Under the pieces are notes generated by a model. It was given only the letters and a program-made list of their open reading frames with translations, ran no database searches and was not told the origin of the DNA. From positions 1 through 46,440 of the forward strand of contig JAPKCA010000005.1 of assembly GCA_028823145.1 (NCBI GenBank): a DNA stretch of 46,440 nucleotides. The letters are read 5' to 3'. Source of the DNA: Flavobacteriales bacterium. Lineage in GTDB: Bacteria > Bacteroidota > Bacteroidia > Flavobacteriales_D > Sanyastnellaceae. Below are positions 1 through 9,197 of the stretch, one piece after another (position 1 is the stretch's first letter; each line of letters starts with the position of its first letter). The translations under genes were made by a program, and so were the position numbers.

Positions 1-820
1 TCCGCAGGGGTTCTGCAACCTGGAGCAAAGCTTCATCGGTGATGAAATCCATCCGCCATGCAATTTCCTCGATGCACCCAATTTTCAAACCCTGCCGTTC
101 TTCGATGACTTGAACGTATTGCGATGCCTGCATCAACGACGCGTGGGTGCCCGTATCCAACCAAGCCATTCCACGATCCAATTTGGAAACAAAGAGTTTG
201 TCAGCTTCGAGATATGCTCGATTGACATCGGTGATTTCATATTCGCCTCGTGCACTTGGCTTCAAGTTTTTTGCAATCTCCACGACATCATTGTCATAGA
301 AATACAACCCGGGTACTGCATAATTTGATAGCGGGTTTTCAGGCTTTTCTTCAATGCTTTGAACACGACCCGCTTCATCAAACGAAACAACGCCGTATCG
401 CTCCGGATCCGTCACATAATAGGCGTAAACAATGGCTCCATCCGGGTCAGTATTCGCTCGCAACTGCCGACCAAATCCTTTGCCATAGAATATGTTGTCG
501 CCGAGCACCAGCGCCACTTTGTCATTCCCAACGAACGACTCTCCGATAACAAAAGCTTGCGCCAATCCATTGGGCACCTGTTGTTCGGCATATTGAATGT
601 TGCACCCAATGGAACTCCCGTCACCCAACAAGCGTTCGAAGCCTGGCAAATCCGTCGGTGTCGAGATGATCAAAATATCCCGGATTCCACTGAGCATCAA
701 CGTGGAGAGGGGGTAATAAATCATCGGCTTGTCATAGATGGGCATCAATTGCTTGCTCAGGGCCTTGGTCAAAGGCCAAAGCCGTGTACCTGATCCGCCT
801 GCTAATATGATTCCTTTCAT
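1..820 (-). CDS. rfbA: Glucose-1-phosphate thymidylyltransferase RfbA/RmlA, 3' end cut by window
   Basis: This enzyme joins dTTP and glucose-1-phosphate to make dTDP-glucose, the first step of dTDP-L-rhamnose synthesis for LPS or capsule in the cytoplasm. The reverse strand reads open from ATG at 820 to the window edge (about 273 codons of a family usually near 290), so only the C-terminal end is missing. The N-terminus [18 protein letters not shown] is the nucleotidyltransferase signature, followed by [28 protein letters not shown], a [16 protein letters not shown] stretch, [23 protein letters not shown] and [14 protein letters not shown], all typical of RmlA. No other rml gene is visible; they may lie beyond position 1. 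It is transcribed away from the MMPL gene, 55 bases downstream of it, so it could be cotranscribed or have its own promoter in that AT-rich gap. Family assignment is firm. Confidence 0.95.
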   Translation of the reverse strand, partial: MKGIILAGGSGTRLWPLTKALSKQLMPIYDKPMIYYPLSTLMLSGIRDILIISTPTDLPGFERLLGDGSSIGCNIQYAEQQVPNGLAQAFVIGESFVGNDKVALVLGDNIFYGKGFGRQLRANTDPDGAIVYAYYVTDPERYGVVSFDEAGRVQSIEEKPENPLSNYAVPGLYFYDNDVVEIAKNLKPSARGEYEITDVNRAYLEADKLFVSKLDRGMAWLDTGTHASLMQASQYVQVIEERQGLKIGCIEEIAWRMDFITDEALLQVAEPLR

Positions 821-875
821 GGTCGTGTGATTAAAGCCTTTGTTCATCTAAAATACGATGCATTTTAAAATAGAA

Positions 876-3415
876 TCATGATGACGATTCTTGGCCTCTT
901 TGTTTCAAGAGCTCTTCGTGCAGCTCTTCTCCCTTGCCCGGCGACATCCCCAATTGAATCTCGAGTTCTTCCAATTCAATGTCCTCTTCCTCATCCAAAA
1001 TGGAAAAGAACGGCTCCGAAAAAGATTTCGTGGTCAGCGACTTCTCAAATGCCAATAACAAGGAAGGCAGCAAAAGAAGATTGGTGAACATGGCCACGCC
1101 CAAGGTTATTGACACCAGCAGTCCCAATGATCTTGTCCCGTCAAAGCCGGACATCGCGAACATCAAGAAACCAAAAAGAGCACAATCGATGTGTACATCA
1201 TGCTCACGCCAGTCTCTTTCAACGCCAGAATGACCGACTCCCGAATATTCCACGATTTAAGATTGAGCTCCTGCCGGTATTTGGCCAAAAAGTGAATGGT
1301 GTCGTCCACGGAAATACCGAACGCAATACTAAAAACCAAAATGGTCGAAGGTTTAATGGCAATCCCCGTCCAACCCATGAATCCCGCGGTGAAAAGCAAG
1401 GGAAATAAGTTGGGAATCAGTGCGATTGCGACCATCCTAGCCGATTTAAATAACAATGCCATCATCAACGCAATAACACAAATGGCCAGGGCCATGGAAA
1501 TGCCCAAATTCTTGACCATATAGCTCGTCCCTTCCAGGAATACGACACTCGTTCCAGTCAGGATCAAGCCGAATTGGTCTGGAGGAAAAATGCTGTCCAG
1601 CCGAGGCCTAATTCGCGACATCAAATCCCTCATTTCCAACGTCCCTATGTCCGCCATTTGGGAGGAAACGCGGGCAATCGACTGGGTCGAATTGAAGAAG
1701 TTTCCTATCACTCCTTCCGCCTCAGAAGTTTTCTTCGCAGCCTCAGCTGTTCCACGAATCCAGGGGCCGATAAAGGAGCGTTCTTGCCTCGATGGCAAGC
1801 GATAGCGCCCTGGCGAGCCACCAAAATAAACCTGATTAGCAAACTTCGCCGCATCCACAGCACTGATCGAACGACTAAACTCGGGATAGGTTCTGAGCAA
1901 CAATTGCATTTTTTCAATGCGGTTTTGCACAGCCGGGTTGGTTGCCCCGTTAGGCTTATGGGTATCAACCATGATTTCAAATGGCATCGCTCCTTGGAAT
2001 CGAGACTCCATCCACTTCAAATCTTGGATGACCCGGTCATCATCCGGCAAATCATCTACGATATTTCCGGTGGTTTCCATTTGCCAAACACCTCCGAGAC
2101 TGAACAACAAAACAACCAAGGCTCCGATGTAGACTCGCGGACGGTGGTCTTGGACGATCACCACCAATCGATTGACGAATGCAAACATCCACCGTCGATC
2201 GAGGTGCCTCGTGTGCTTGACTTTTGGAGCAGGGAGCCAAGTCATCAAGGCTGGGATAATCACGATTGATATCCCAAACATCACCAAAATGTTGATGGAA
2301 GCGACGACACCAAACTCACGCAACATGTCGCTGTGTGTAAAAATGAAGGTCGCAAAACCCAAAGCCGTTGTGACGTTGGTCAGCAACGTCGCATTTCCCA
2401 CCTTCACAATCATGCGTTGCAAGGCCATCGCCTTGTTGCCATGCCGCTTGTATTCAGCATGGTACTTATTCACCAGATAAATGCAGTTCGGCACGCCGAT
2501 GACAATCATCAGCGGAGGAATCAAACTCATCAGCATGGTGATCGGGTAATCAAACAATGCTATGGTGCCCAATGACCAAATCACCCCTGTAGCAACCACC
2601 AGTAAACTCACCCCCATCACCACGAAATTCCGGAAAAAAAGAAGTAAAAGCAATGCCGTAACCAACATGGCGGCCCCAATGAACCAGCCGATTTCGCCTT
2701 TGACCTTGTTGGTCATTTCAGTTCGAATAAATGGCAATCCGCTGATGGCCAAATCCACTCCATGTTTCTCACTCCAAGCGTCGGACATGGCCACCAAGTC
2801 CTCTACGACAGTGCCCCTTTTCTTGGAATTGAATAAGGCCGCATCCAAAAAAACCGTCATCAGGGTGGCGTTCCCATCATTCGTATACAAGAGCCCCTCA
2901 TAAAAAGGAAGCTGAGAGATCGAAGCAAACAGACTATCCGTGAAGCCTTGTGTCACCTTCCCCCCGACCACCATAGTACCGTTGGGAATAAGAGGCTGCA
3001 ATTCAAACCTTCGGAGCGCCGTGTCTTTCACGAGTGTGAAAGCATGGGTCATGCAAAAAACACTATCGATGATCGGTAACGAGACCATATCATCTATTCC
3101 ATCATCCACGGTATCCAATCGGACATCCATTGAACGAATGCCCTCTGCCAATTCAAACCACGCTTGCAGCTGTTCCGGGTTTTGCAAGTCGCGCGCATCA
3201 GCTCCAATCAGCAATACATTGCCTTCTGAACCGAAAAGTTCAACAAACAGCTGGTGCTCTAACGCCGTGGAATCCGTCTTCGGAAGCAACCCCTTGAATG
3301 TATACTGCAACCGAGCATTGGGAATTTGCATAGCCATAAAGGCAGTTCCCAGCCCCAACAAAATCAACCACAAAAGCCGTTGACGTATGAGACGGGCGGC
3401 TATTCGATTCCACAT
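876..3415 (-). pseudogene. MMPL/RND-superfamily exporter, frameshifted near its C-terminus
   Basis: An inner-membrane RND-type transporter of the MMPL (HAE3-like) class, built as two repeats of one membrane helix, a periplasmic domain and a bundle of helices. Helix 1 is near residues 13-32. The second repeat carries FSIAFGISVDDTIHF, a conserved MMPL motif. The reading frame from ATG 3415 stops at 1163 after ...MYTSIVLFLVS, while the expected continuation (GFLMFAMSGFDGTRSLGLL, the last two membrane helices and an acidic tail) is open in another frame down to 876. Adding one T to the T5 run at 1177-1173 gives VLFFGFLMF and one continuous protein of about 846 residues. As written, the product would lack the last two helices. 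The substrate is unknown; related proteins export lipids or other hydrophobic compounds. The start at 3415 is chosen over a GTG at 3460 because the membrane-anchor sequence begins just after it. Either a sequencing indel or a real mutation. Confidence 0.85.
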
Positions 3416-3573
3416 GGGTGGGGTGGGGCGATTTCGGTATGGATTCCCAATTGTATACACAGCTCCGCCAAATCATTCTGACGCGTCCGCTGAACTACAA
3501 AGAAACATGATTTTCGTTCACAAGCCATGCTGGAGAAGGCATTGCTTCAGGCTCCAATGCGGTCGGTTCGCGT

Positions 3574-3581
3574 TACCTTTG
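3574..3581 (+). promoter_or_regulatory. Bacteroidota-type -7 promoter box (TACCTTTG) for lpdA
   Basis: TACCTTTG matches the TAnnTTTG consensus of the Bacteroidota primary sigma factor and ends only 4 bases before the lpdA ATG. Transcription would start at or next to the A of the ATG, giving a leaderless or nearly leaderless mRNA. The nearest upstream TTG (3542-3544) is 29 bases away, further than the usual 19-21, so the -33 element is weak or absent. Confidence 0.5.
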
Positions 3582-3585
3582 CACC

Positions 3586-4989
3586 ATGGAATCTTATGAT
3601 GTCATTGTCATCGGTAGCGGGCCAGGAGGTTACGTCGCTGCCATTCGTGCCGCACAGCTGGGAAATAAAACAGCCTTGATTGAAAAGTACAACGCTTTGG
3701 GTGGCACCTGCCTAAACGTCGGCTGCATTCCTTCGAAAGCGTTGCTCGACAGTTCGGAGCATTACCACCAATCCCAACACCAATTCGCAGAGCATGGCAT
3801 TCGAGCCACTGGCTGGAAGTTGGACTTCAAGCAGATGATCAAGCGGAAAGCTGGCGTGGTGGAACAAACCACTGCCGGCCTTGACTTCCTGATGAAAAAA
3901 AACAACATCACGGTCTGCCATGGATTGGGCTCATTTAAGGATAGCCATACGATTACGATCACCCCCGCCAAAGGAAAAGCATCCGAAATATCCGGGAAGA
4001 ACATCATCATTGCGACGGGGTCCAAACCCGCTTCATTGCCCTTCATTCAAATTGATAAAAAACGCGTCATTACGTCTACAGAAGCGCTGAGCTTGCCTGC
4101 GCTACCGAAGAGCCTTGTGGTTGTTGGGGGTGGTGTCATTGGGCTTGAGTTGGGCAGTGTTTATGCCCGATTGGGAACGGAGGTCCATGTAGTCGAATAC
4201 CAAAATGCCATCATCCCAACGATGGATCGAGCTATGGGAAAAGAACTGATGCGCTCCATGAAAAAACTGGGCGTGAAGTTCCATCTGCAACATGGCGTGA
4301 AAGAAGTAAAGGCCAGCGCCAAGAGCGTGGTGGTTAAAGCGAACGATCAGAAAGGGGCGGAAGTGATTTGGAAAGCGGATTACTGCTTGGTTTCGGTCGG
4401 CCGCAAGGCGTACACCGAGGGATTGAATTTATCCGCCGCCGGTTTGGGGGCAGATGACGGTGGTCGCATTCCCGTGGATCATCAAATGCGTACATCTGTA
4501 CCACACATTTTCGCAATTGGCGATGTGGTACGCGGTGCCATGTTGGCGCACAAAGCAGAAGAGGAGGGTGTGGTCGCGGCAGAAGTTATTGCTGGGCAGC
4601 AACCGCACATTGACTACAATTTGATTCCTAACGTTGTCTACACCTGGCCAGAAGTCGCCGGAGTTGGACAAACAGAAGAAGAGCTCAAAGCTTCTGGGAC
4701 TCCATACAAATCAGGGTCATTCCCTTTCAAAGCGAGCGCCAGGGCACGCGCTTCGATGGACACCGACGGATCCGTGAAAGTATTGGCGCATGCTGAAACC
4801 GATGAAATCCTTGGGGTGCACATGTGCGGGCCACGCGCAGCCGACATGATTGCGGAAGCTGTGGTGGCAATGGAATTCCGTGCATCTGCGGAAGACATCA
4901 GCCGCATGTCCCATGCTCACCCAACATTTACCGAAGCCATCAAAGAAGCAGCGTTGGCAGCTACGAGTGATCGCGCTTTGCACATTTGA
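3586..4989 (+). CDS. lpdA: Dihydrolipoyl dehydrogenase (E3)
   Basis: FAD enzyme that reoxidises dihydrolipoamide with NAD+ in the pyruvate and 2-oxoglutarate dehydrogenase complexes and the glycine cleavage system. At 467 residues it has family length. Visible features in order: FAD-binding GSGPGGYVAA (about 10-19); redox pair in GGTCLNVGCIPSK (Cys42, Cys47); central NAD-binding VVVGGGVIGLELGSVYARLG near 177; second FAD motif HIFAIGDVVRGAMLAHKAEEEG; and the C-terminal HAHPTFTEAIKEAAL near 442, which holds the catalytic His-Glu pair. All active-site residues are present. It stands alone, not beside E1 or E2 genes, as is common in this phylum where one E3 serves several complexes. It is divergent from the MMPL gene and 46 bases ahead of hemH. 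Confidence 0.97.
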   Translation: MESYDVIVIGSGPGGYVAAIRAAQLGNKTALIEKYNALGGTCLNVGCIPSKALLDSSEHYHQSQHQFAEHGIRATGWKLDFKQMIKRKAGVVEQTTAGLDFLMKKNNITVCHGLGSFKDSHTITITPAKGKASEISGKNIIIATGSKPASLPFIQIDKKRVITSTEALSLPALPKSLVVVGGGVIGLELGSVYARLGTEVHVVEYQNAIIPTMDRAMGKELMRSMKKLGVKFHLQHGVKEVKASAKSVVVKANDQKGAEVIWKADYCLVSVGRKAYTEGLNLSAAGLGADDGGRIPVDHQMRTSVPHIFAIGDVVRGAMLAHKAEEEGVVAAEVIAGQQPHIDYNLIPNVVYTWPEVAGVGQTEEELKASGTPYKSGSFPFKASARARASMDTDGSVKVLAHAETDEILGVHMCGPRAADMIAEAVVAMEFRASAEDISRMSHAHPTFTEAIKEAALAATSDRALHI

Positions 4990-5035
4990 TCCACTCATTG
5001 AACTACAGGGGAACCCACTTGTTGGTTAATGCATC

Positions 5036-6088
5036 ATGAAGACAGGACTGTTACTCATTAACCTCGGCACACCAGATGCCCCCACACCAGGGGCAGTTGG
5101 CCGTTACTTGCGTGAATTTTTGGGAGATGAGCGCGTCATAGACATCCCTTGGTTGGCCCGGAAGTTTTTGGTCAATGTGGTGATCGCTCCGATCCGAAGT
5201 TTTCGAAGCGCTCGGGAGTACAAAAAAGTTTGGACGACCGAAGGATCACCACTTTTGACCCACGGTGAGAGCGTCCGCGACGCATTGCAAGCCCGATTAG
5301 ATCGACCCGAAATGCAGGTTGCCTTTGAGGGGGCTGTGAAGGTGGAACTTGCTATGCGGTACCAAAATCCGTCCATGGATGGAGTGCTCAAACGCATGCA
5401 AAAAGAGCAATACGATCGCATCATTATTTTGCCATTGTATGCACAGTATGCATCTGCTTCTACAGGATCTACACTTCAAAAAGCTTTCGAAGTAATCAGC
5501 AAATGGTATGTCATCCCTGACGTCGTTTCCATTAGCCAGTATTGGGATTTCCCTGGGTACCTCGACGGCTTTGAACTACGCGCTTCCGCTTTCGACCTCC
5601 CAACATACCATCACATCCTTTTCAGCTTTCACGGATTACCGGAACGGCAATTGGATAAAGTCTACGATGATCGTCAATGCTCCAATCACAGTTGCGAAGA
5701 CGAAATCAACGATGAGAATCGGTTTTGCTATAAAGCCACATGTTATGCAACCGCACGTGCTTTAGCCGAACGATTAAACCTGAACACTGACCAATACACC
5801 GTGTGTTTTCAATCCCGCTTGGGAAAGGGATGGGTGGAGCCCTTTACCGATGTCGTCATCCAACAACGTGCAGCCCTTGGAGACCAAAAACTTTTGGTCT
5901 TCAGCCCTGCATTCGTTGCTGATTGCTTGGAAACCATTGTGGAAATTGGAGAGGAGTATGTGGGGTTGTTCCAAGAGCACGGAGGTGACTCCCTGGACTT
6001 TGTTCCAAGTCTCAACGATCATCCCCGTTGGATCGAAGGCCTCGAAGAACTCGTGCTGAGCAAAATTGGCCGTACTCCAATCTCCTGA
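5036..6088 (+). CDS. hemH: Ferrochelatase
   Basis: Inserts Fe2+ into protoporphyrin IX, the last step of protoheme synthesis. The 350-residue protein starts with GLLLINLGTPDAPT, has the catalytic histidine in FSFHGLPER (His199) and the conserved acid in CLETIVEIGEE (Glu299). Residues 215-236 carry four cysteines (Cys215, 220, 231, 236; QCSNHSC then FCYKATC), with Cys257 and Cys297 further on. Some bacterial ferrochelatases bind a [2Fe-2S] cluster through an internal cysteine group, so an iron-sulfur centre is possible here but unproven. It lies between lpdA and pabB on the same strand with gaps of 46 and 36 bases, so cotranscription is possible. A second heme gene, hemD, is at 43692. Confidence 0.96.
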   Translation: MKTGLLLINLGTPDAPTPGAVGRYLREFLGDERVIDIPWLARKFLVNVVIAPIRSFRSAREYKKVWTTEGSPLLTHGESVRDALQARLDRPEMQVAFEGAVKVELAMRYQNPSMDGVLKRMQKEQYDRIIILPLYAQYASASTGSTLQKAFEVISKWYVIPDVVSISQYWDFPGYLDGFELRASAFDLPTYHHILFSFHGLPERQLDKVYDDRQCSNHSCEDEINDENRFCYKATCYATARALAERLNLNTDQYTVCFQSRLGKGWVEPFTDVVIQQRAALGDQKLLVFSPAFVADCLETIVEIGEEYVGLFQEHGGDSLDFVPSLNDHPRWIEGLEELVLSKIGRTPIS

Positions 6089-6124
6089 ATTCATGTAGCG
6101 ACGTATCTTCCAACCGTGGAAACC

Positions 6125-7450
6125 ATGCTCGCCGAGAAATTGAACTCATCTGATGTTCGAGTCCCCTTAGACTCGCTGGAATTTACCGGCATCGCACTAC
6201 CTGATTTAGCCGAGGTGTTTGCCCGGGAAGCCCATGTTTCACTCCTTTTTGATGGACGCAAAGAAGGCCGCTGCCTCCTTGCTGTGGGGGCGAAGCGATC
6301 CCTGACTTGGGGCGTAGAACGTCCCGAGTGCATTGAAGCCTGGAATCAGTTTTTGAAAAACTCCAGCGGCGAAAAGACTTGGGCATTTGGCTGGCTGGGC
6401 TACGATCTCAAAAACGTGGTGGAAAAACTGCATTCGGAGCGCTCGGACAGCGCCGGGTTTCCCGTAATGCATTGGGTTGAGCCGCGAGTGGTTATTGAGT
6501 GGGGTGGGAACCGTTCCGAGGCTGAAGTGGTCTGCGGACAAAACGAACCAGATGCGAATTCCCTTTTGCAGGCCGTACAGCGTGATGCTCCGGAGACGAA
6601 TCCTCCAGCAGAGCGCATAGCCTTAAAGCCCCGGTGGGATCGATCCATGTATCTTCAGCGGGTTCATCGGGTCAAAAAACACATCCAACGAGGGGATGTC
6701 TATGAACTGAATTTGTGCCAAGAATGGCATGGTGATGGGGTGCTGCAAGATCCGTGGAGCGCTTACATTCGGCTTCAGCGATTGACCAAGGCTCCCTATA
6801 GCGCGCTGATGAAGGCTGGAGAACATCAATTGCTCTGTGGTTCACCTGAATTATTTTTGAAAAAGCGTGGGGATCAAATCACTTCCTCTCCCATTAAGGG
6901 AACCGCGCGAAGGGGAGCTGACCAAGAGGAGGATAACCGACTTGCCCGCCAACTGTTTAACGATCCAAAGGAACGGGCAGAAAACGTGATGATTTGCGAT
7001 CTCGTCCGGAATGATTTATCCAAGGTGGCTTTGCCTGGCTCGGTTTCCGTGCCTGAATTGTTTGGCATCCACCGATTCCAGACTGTCCACCAAATGATCT
7101 CTACGGTGCAATGCACCATGGCGCCCGAGAAGAGCATGCGCGATTTGATCGAGGCGACCTTTCCCATGGGTTCCATGACCGGTGCGCCGAAAATTCGAGC
7201 CATGCAGCTCATCGAAGAACTCGAAGGCACCCGCCGAGGAATTTATTCCGGCACGGTGGGATACGTCCGCCCCAATGGGGATTTGGACCTCAATGTGGTC
7301 ATCCGAAGCATTGCATGCAATGAACGCACACAACGTATTTCCTTGCAAGTCGGTGGCGCCATCACAGCGATGAGCGATCCAGAAAAAGAATACGACGAAT
7401 GCCTGCTCAAGGCAGAAGCATTGCTCCAAACTCTGAAGGGCAATGCCTGA
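6125..7450 (+). CDS. pabB: Aminodeoxychorismate synthase component I (PabB)
   Basis: Chorismate-using enzyme that makes 4-amino-4-deoxychorismate for p-aminobenzoate and folate. The chorismate-binding domain fills the second half: GDVYELNLCQEW, LLCGSPELFL, the PIKGT signature (Lys marks PabB, where TrpE has PIAGT), ENVMICDLVRNDLSKVA, VHQMISTV, FPMGSMTGAPKIRAM and GTVGYVRPNGDLDLNVVIR. The ATG at 6125 is taken as the start (441 residues); an in-frame GTG at 6116 adds three residues and cannot be excluded. The stop overlaps the tilS start by 8 bases, so the two are translationally coupled, an arrangement common in Bacteroidota. The glutamine amidotransferase partner (PabA/TrpG) and the lyase PabC are not in the window. 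Confidence 0.93.
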   Translation: MLAEKLNSSDVRVPLDSLEFTGIALPDLAEVFAREAHVSLLFDGRKEGRCLLAVGAKRSLTWGVERPECIEAWNQFLKNSSGEKTWAFGWLGYDLKNVVEKLHSERSDSAGFPVMHWVEPRVVIEWGGNRSEAEVVCGQNEPDANSLLQAVQRDAPETNPPAERIALKPRWDRSMYLQRVHRVKKHIQRGDVYELNLCQEWHGDGVLQDPWSAYIRLQRLTKAPYSALMKAGEHQLLCGSPELFLKKRGDQITSSPIKGTARRGADQEEDNRLARQLFNDPKERAENVMICDLVRNDLSKVALPGSVSVPELFGIHRFQTVHQMISTVQCTMAPEKSMRDLIEATFPMGSMTGAPKIRAMQLIEELEGTRRGIYSGTVGYVRPNGDLDLNVVIRSIACNERTQRISLQVGGAITAMSDPEKEYDECLLKAEALLQTLKGNA

Positions 7451-8408
7451 AGATCGCCGAGGCCTTCCCACGGTCGTTGAGCAATGGCTCCATGCTCATG
7501 GGATTGCAAAAGAGGACCTTCTCATTGTCGCCATGAGTGCCGGGCGAGACTCCATGGCACTGGGAGAAGCCCTGAATAGAATCGGGCAAAACATTCTCGC
7601 AGCACATGTTAATTATGGCTTGCGGGGCATTGATTCAGATGGCGATCAAGCATGCGTAGAAGCATGGTCTAAGCGTCACCAAGTTCCCCTGGAAGTTCAC
7701 AAGTCAATCCTGCAGGGCGATTCCGAAGGGACCCAATCAGAAGCGCGACGTGTGAGATACGTTTGGATGGAGCAATTGCGCCAAAAGCAAGGCACCGTGA
7801 GTTATATCGCCACGGGGCATCATGCCGATGATCAAGCGGAAACACTGTTGCTTCACTTGATTCGTTCTGCAGACCCTTTGGCCCTTAGCGCCATGAGCGA
7901 TGTCAGCCGAGAAGGAACCCTTTTACGGCCTTTTTTGGGGATCTCACGCGAAGAAATCAACGCTTGGGTAAAGTCCATTGGATTGGAATACAGAGACGAC
8001 ACAAACAACACCAATCCAGATTATTTACGCAATCGGCTCCGCCATGAGGTGTTGCCTTTGTTGGAAAGCTTGCGGGCCGGTTCGGGGCAACATCTGGCCC
8101 GACTAGCTGAGCGCTGGCGGCCGCTATCAAACGAATTGCACCAAAGCCTTGACGCGGCGAGAAACCGCTGTTTTCGATTCGATGATTCGGGTTCCGGTGT
8201 TTTGGAGCTTGACGCTTGGAAACAGGAGCCACTCGCAGATGAAATCCTTTATCGATTGGCAAAGGATTGGAAAATATCAGCGCGCGCCGTTCCAGAAATC
8301 CGCGCCTTAGCCCAAACTGACATTCGGTCTGGGGCCCGATTTGAAACAGCGCATGTCCTCATTTTTCGTGAGCGAAATAGCTTAATTTGGAATCAAACGC
8401 CATCTTAA
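7443..8408 (+). CDS. tilS: tRNA(Ile)-lysidine synthase, short form with variant PP-loop
   Basis: Modifies C34 of the CAU-anticodon tRNA-Ile to lysidine using ATP and lysine, so that it reads AUA. The N-type ATP pyrophosphatase fold is clear: LLIVAMSAGRDSMAL (28-40), AAHVNYGLRG, ATGHHADDQAETLLLHLIR, LLRPFLGISREEI, and DDTNNTNPDYLRNRLRHEVLPLL, the TilS-specific motif. Two oddities. The PP-loop, normally SGGxDS, reads SAGRDS (residues 32-37), with Ala for the second residue. The protein is 321 residues and ends after FETAHVLIFRERNSLIW, so it lacks the C-terminal TilS_C domain of the longer forms (about 430-470 residues); the next gene begins 9 bases later, so no lost domain follows. Aquifex TilS is similarly short. 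The function is usually essential and no second copy is seen here. Confidence 0.9.
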   Translation: MPEDRRGLPTVVEQWLHAHGIAKEDLLIVAMSAGRDSMALGEALNRIGQNILAAHVNYGLRGIDSDGDQACVEAWSKRHQVPLEVHKSILQGDSEGTQSEARRVRYVWMEQLRQKQGTVSYIATGHHADDQAETLLLHLIRSADPLALSAMSDVSREGTLLRPFLGISREEINAWVKSIGLEYRDDTNNTNPDYLRNRLRHEVLPLLESLRAGSGQHLARLAERWRPLSNELHQSLDAARNRCFRFDDSGSGVLELDAWKQEPLADEILYRLAKDWKISARAVPEIRALAQTDIRSGARFETAHVLIFRERNSLIWNQTPS

Positions 8409-8417
8409 TTTTCTCTT

Positions 8418-9128
8418 ATGAGTTCTGCCAAATCGAACGCTCTATCTATCCAGAAAAAAGAACTGGCCACGCGGATATACATGATTTTAGCAGGGCTTTT
8501 TATAGCCAGCTTAATCGCTTGCAACTTAATATTCAGAAAGTTCTTTCATTGGGCGCCCACCTCCTGGTTGACCTTCGAACAAAGTGTCGGGTTGCTGCCA
8601 TACCCCATCACCTTTCTCGTCACTGACCTCATCAGCGAGTGTTTTGGCCGCAAAAAAGCAAACCTAGTCGTGATATCTGGTCTTTTTGCTAGCCTATTTG
8701 TTTTAATCATTGTGACGGTTAGCCAAGCTGTTCCTGCGGCAATTTGGTCTCCTGTCAATGATGCTGAATTCGACCATGTCTTTGGCTCGACCGTTGTCGC
8801 GGTAGGTTCATCAATGGCCGCATACCTTTTAGCTCAACTCCTGGACGTGCGCTTATTCCATTTCTGGAAAGCGCGAACGAAAGGCAAAATGCTCTGGCTC
8901 CGCAACAATCTCAGCACAATTCCCTCGCAATTCGTAGACACGTTTACGGTGATTTTCTTGATGTGTTCCCTGGGGCAAATCGAATGGATTTTATTCTGGA
9001 ATCTGATCTTGTATGGCTTTCTTTTCAAAGTGTTCATCGCATTGTTCGACACTCCTTTGGTTTATTTGGGAAGCTGGCTGATTCGCAGACCCTTCGGGCT
9101 CAAACTCGGCGAGGAGATTGATCTATAA
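8418..9128 (+). CDS. yhhQ: Queuosine precursor transporter, YhhQ/DUF165 family
   Basis: Inner-membrane protein of the YhhQ family, which takes up queuosine precursors such as preQ0/preQ1 for the modified wobble base queuosine. The 236-residue protein has about six hydrophobic segments. Family motifs are visible: LLPYPITFLVTDLISECFGRKKA (about 55-77), SSMAAYLLAQLLDVRLFHFWK, LWLRNNLSTIPSQFVDTFTVIF and FKVFIALFDTPLVYLGSWLIRR. It follows tilS, another tRNA wobble-base gene, by 9 bases and precedes dsbD on the same strand. The preferred precursor cannot be read from sequence. Confidence 0.9.
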   Translation: MSSAKSNALSIQKKELATRIYMILAGLFIASLIACNLIFRKFFHWAPTSWLTFEQSVGLLPYPITFLVTDLISECFGRKKANLVVISGLFASLFVLIIVTVSQAVPAAIWSPVNDAEFDHVFGSTVVAVGSSMAAYLLAQLLDVRLFHFWKARTKGKMLWLRNNLSTIPSQFVDTFTVIFLMCSLGQIEWILFWNLILYGFLFKVFIALFDTPLVYLGSWLIRRPFGLKLGEEIDL

Positions 9129-9197
9129 TTGAAACTACAGCCTAGCAATGGACCGTCTGTTCAAGAGAGAATGGGCTTGCGTTATCTTCGCAGAACG

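Noticed and set aside
110-793. Plus-strand open frames antisense to rfbA
   Set aside because: The minus strand encodes an intact RfbA here; these frames have no family motifs and are shadows.
851-874. AT-rich palindrome (ATTTTAAAAT) between the MMPL gene and rfbA as an operator
   Set aside because: Short and of simple composition; no second site to support a regulator.
1574-2269. 231-codon plus-strand frame inside the MMPL gene
   Set aside because: Antisense to a clear RND protein; the peptide is basic and of low quality, with no motif.
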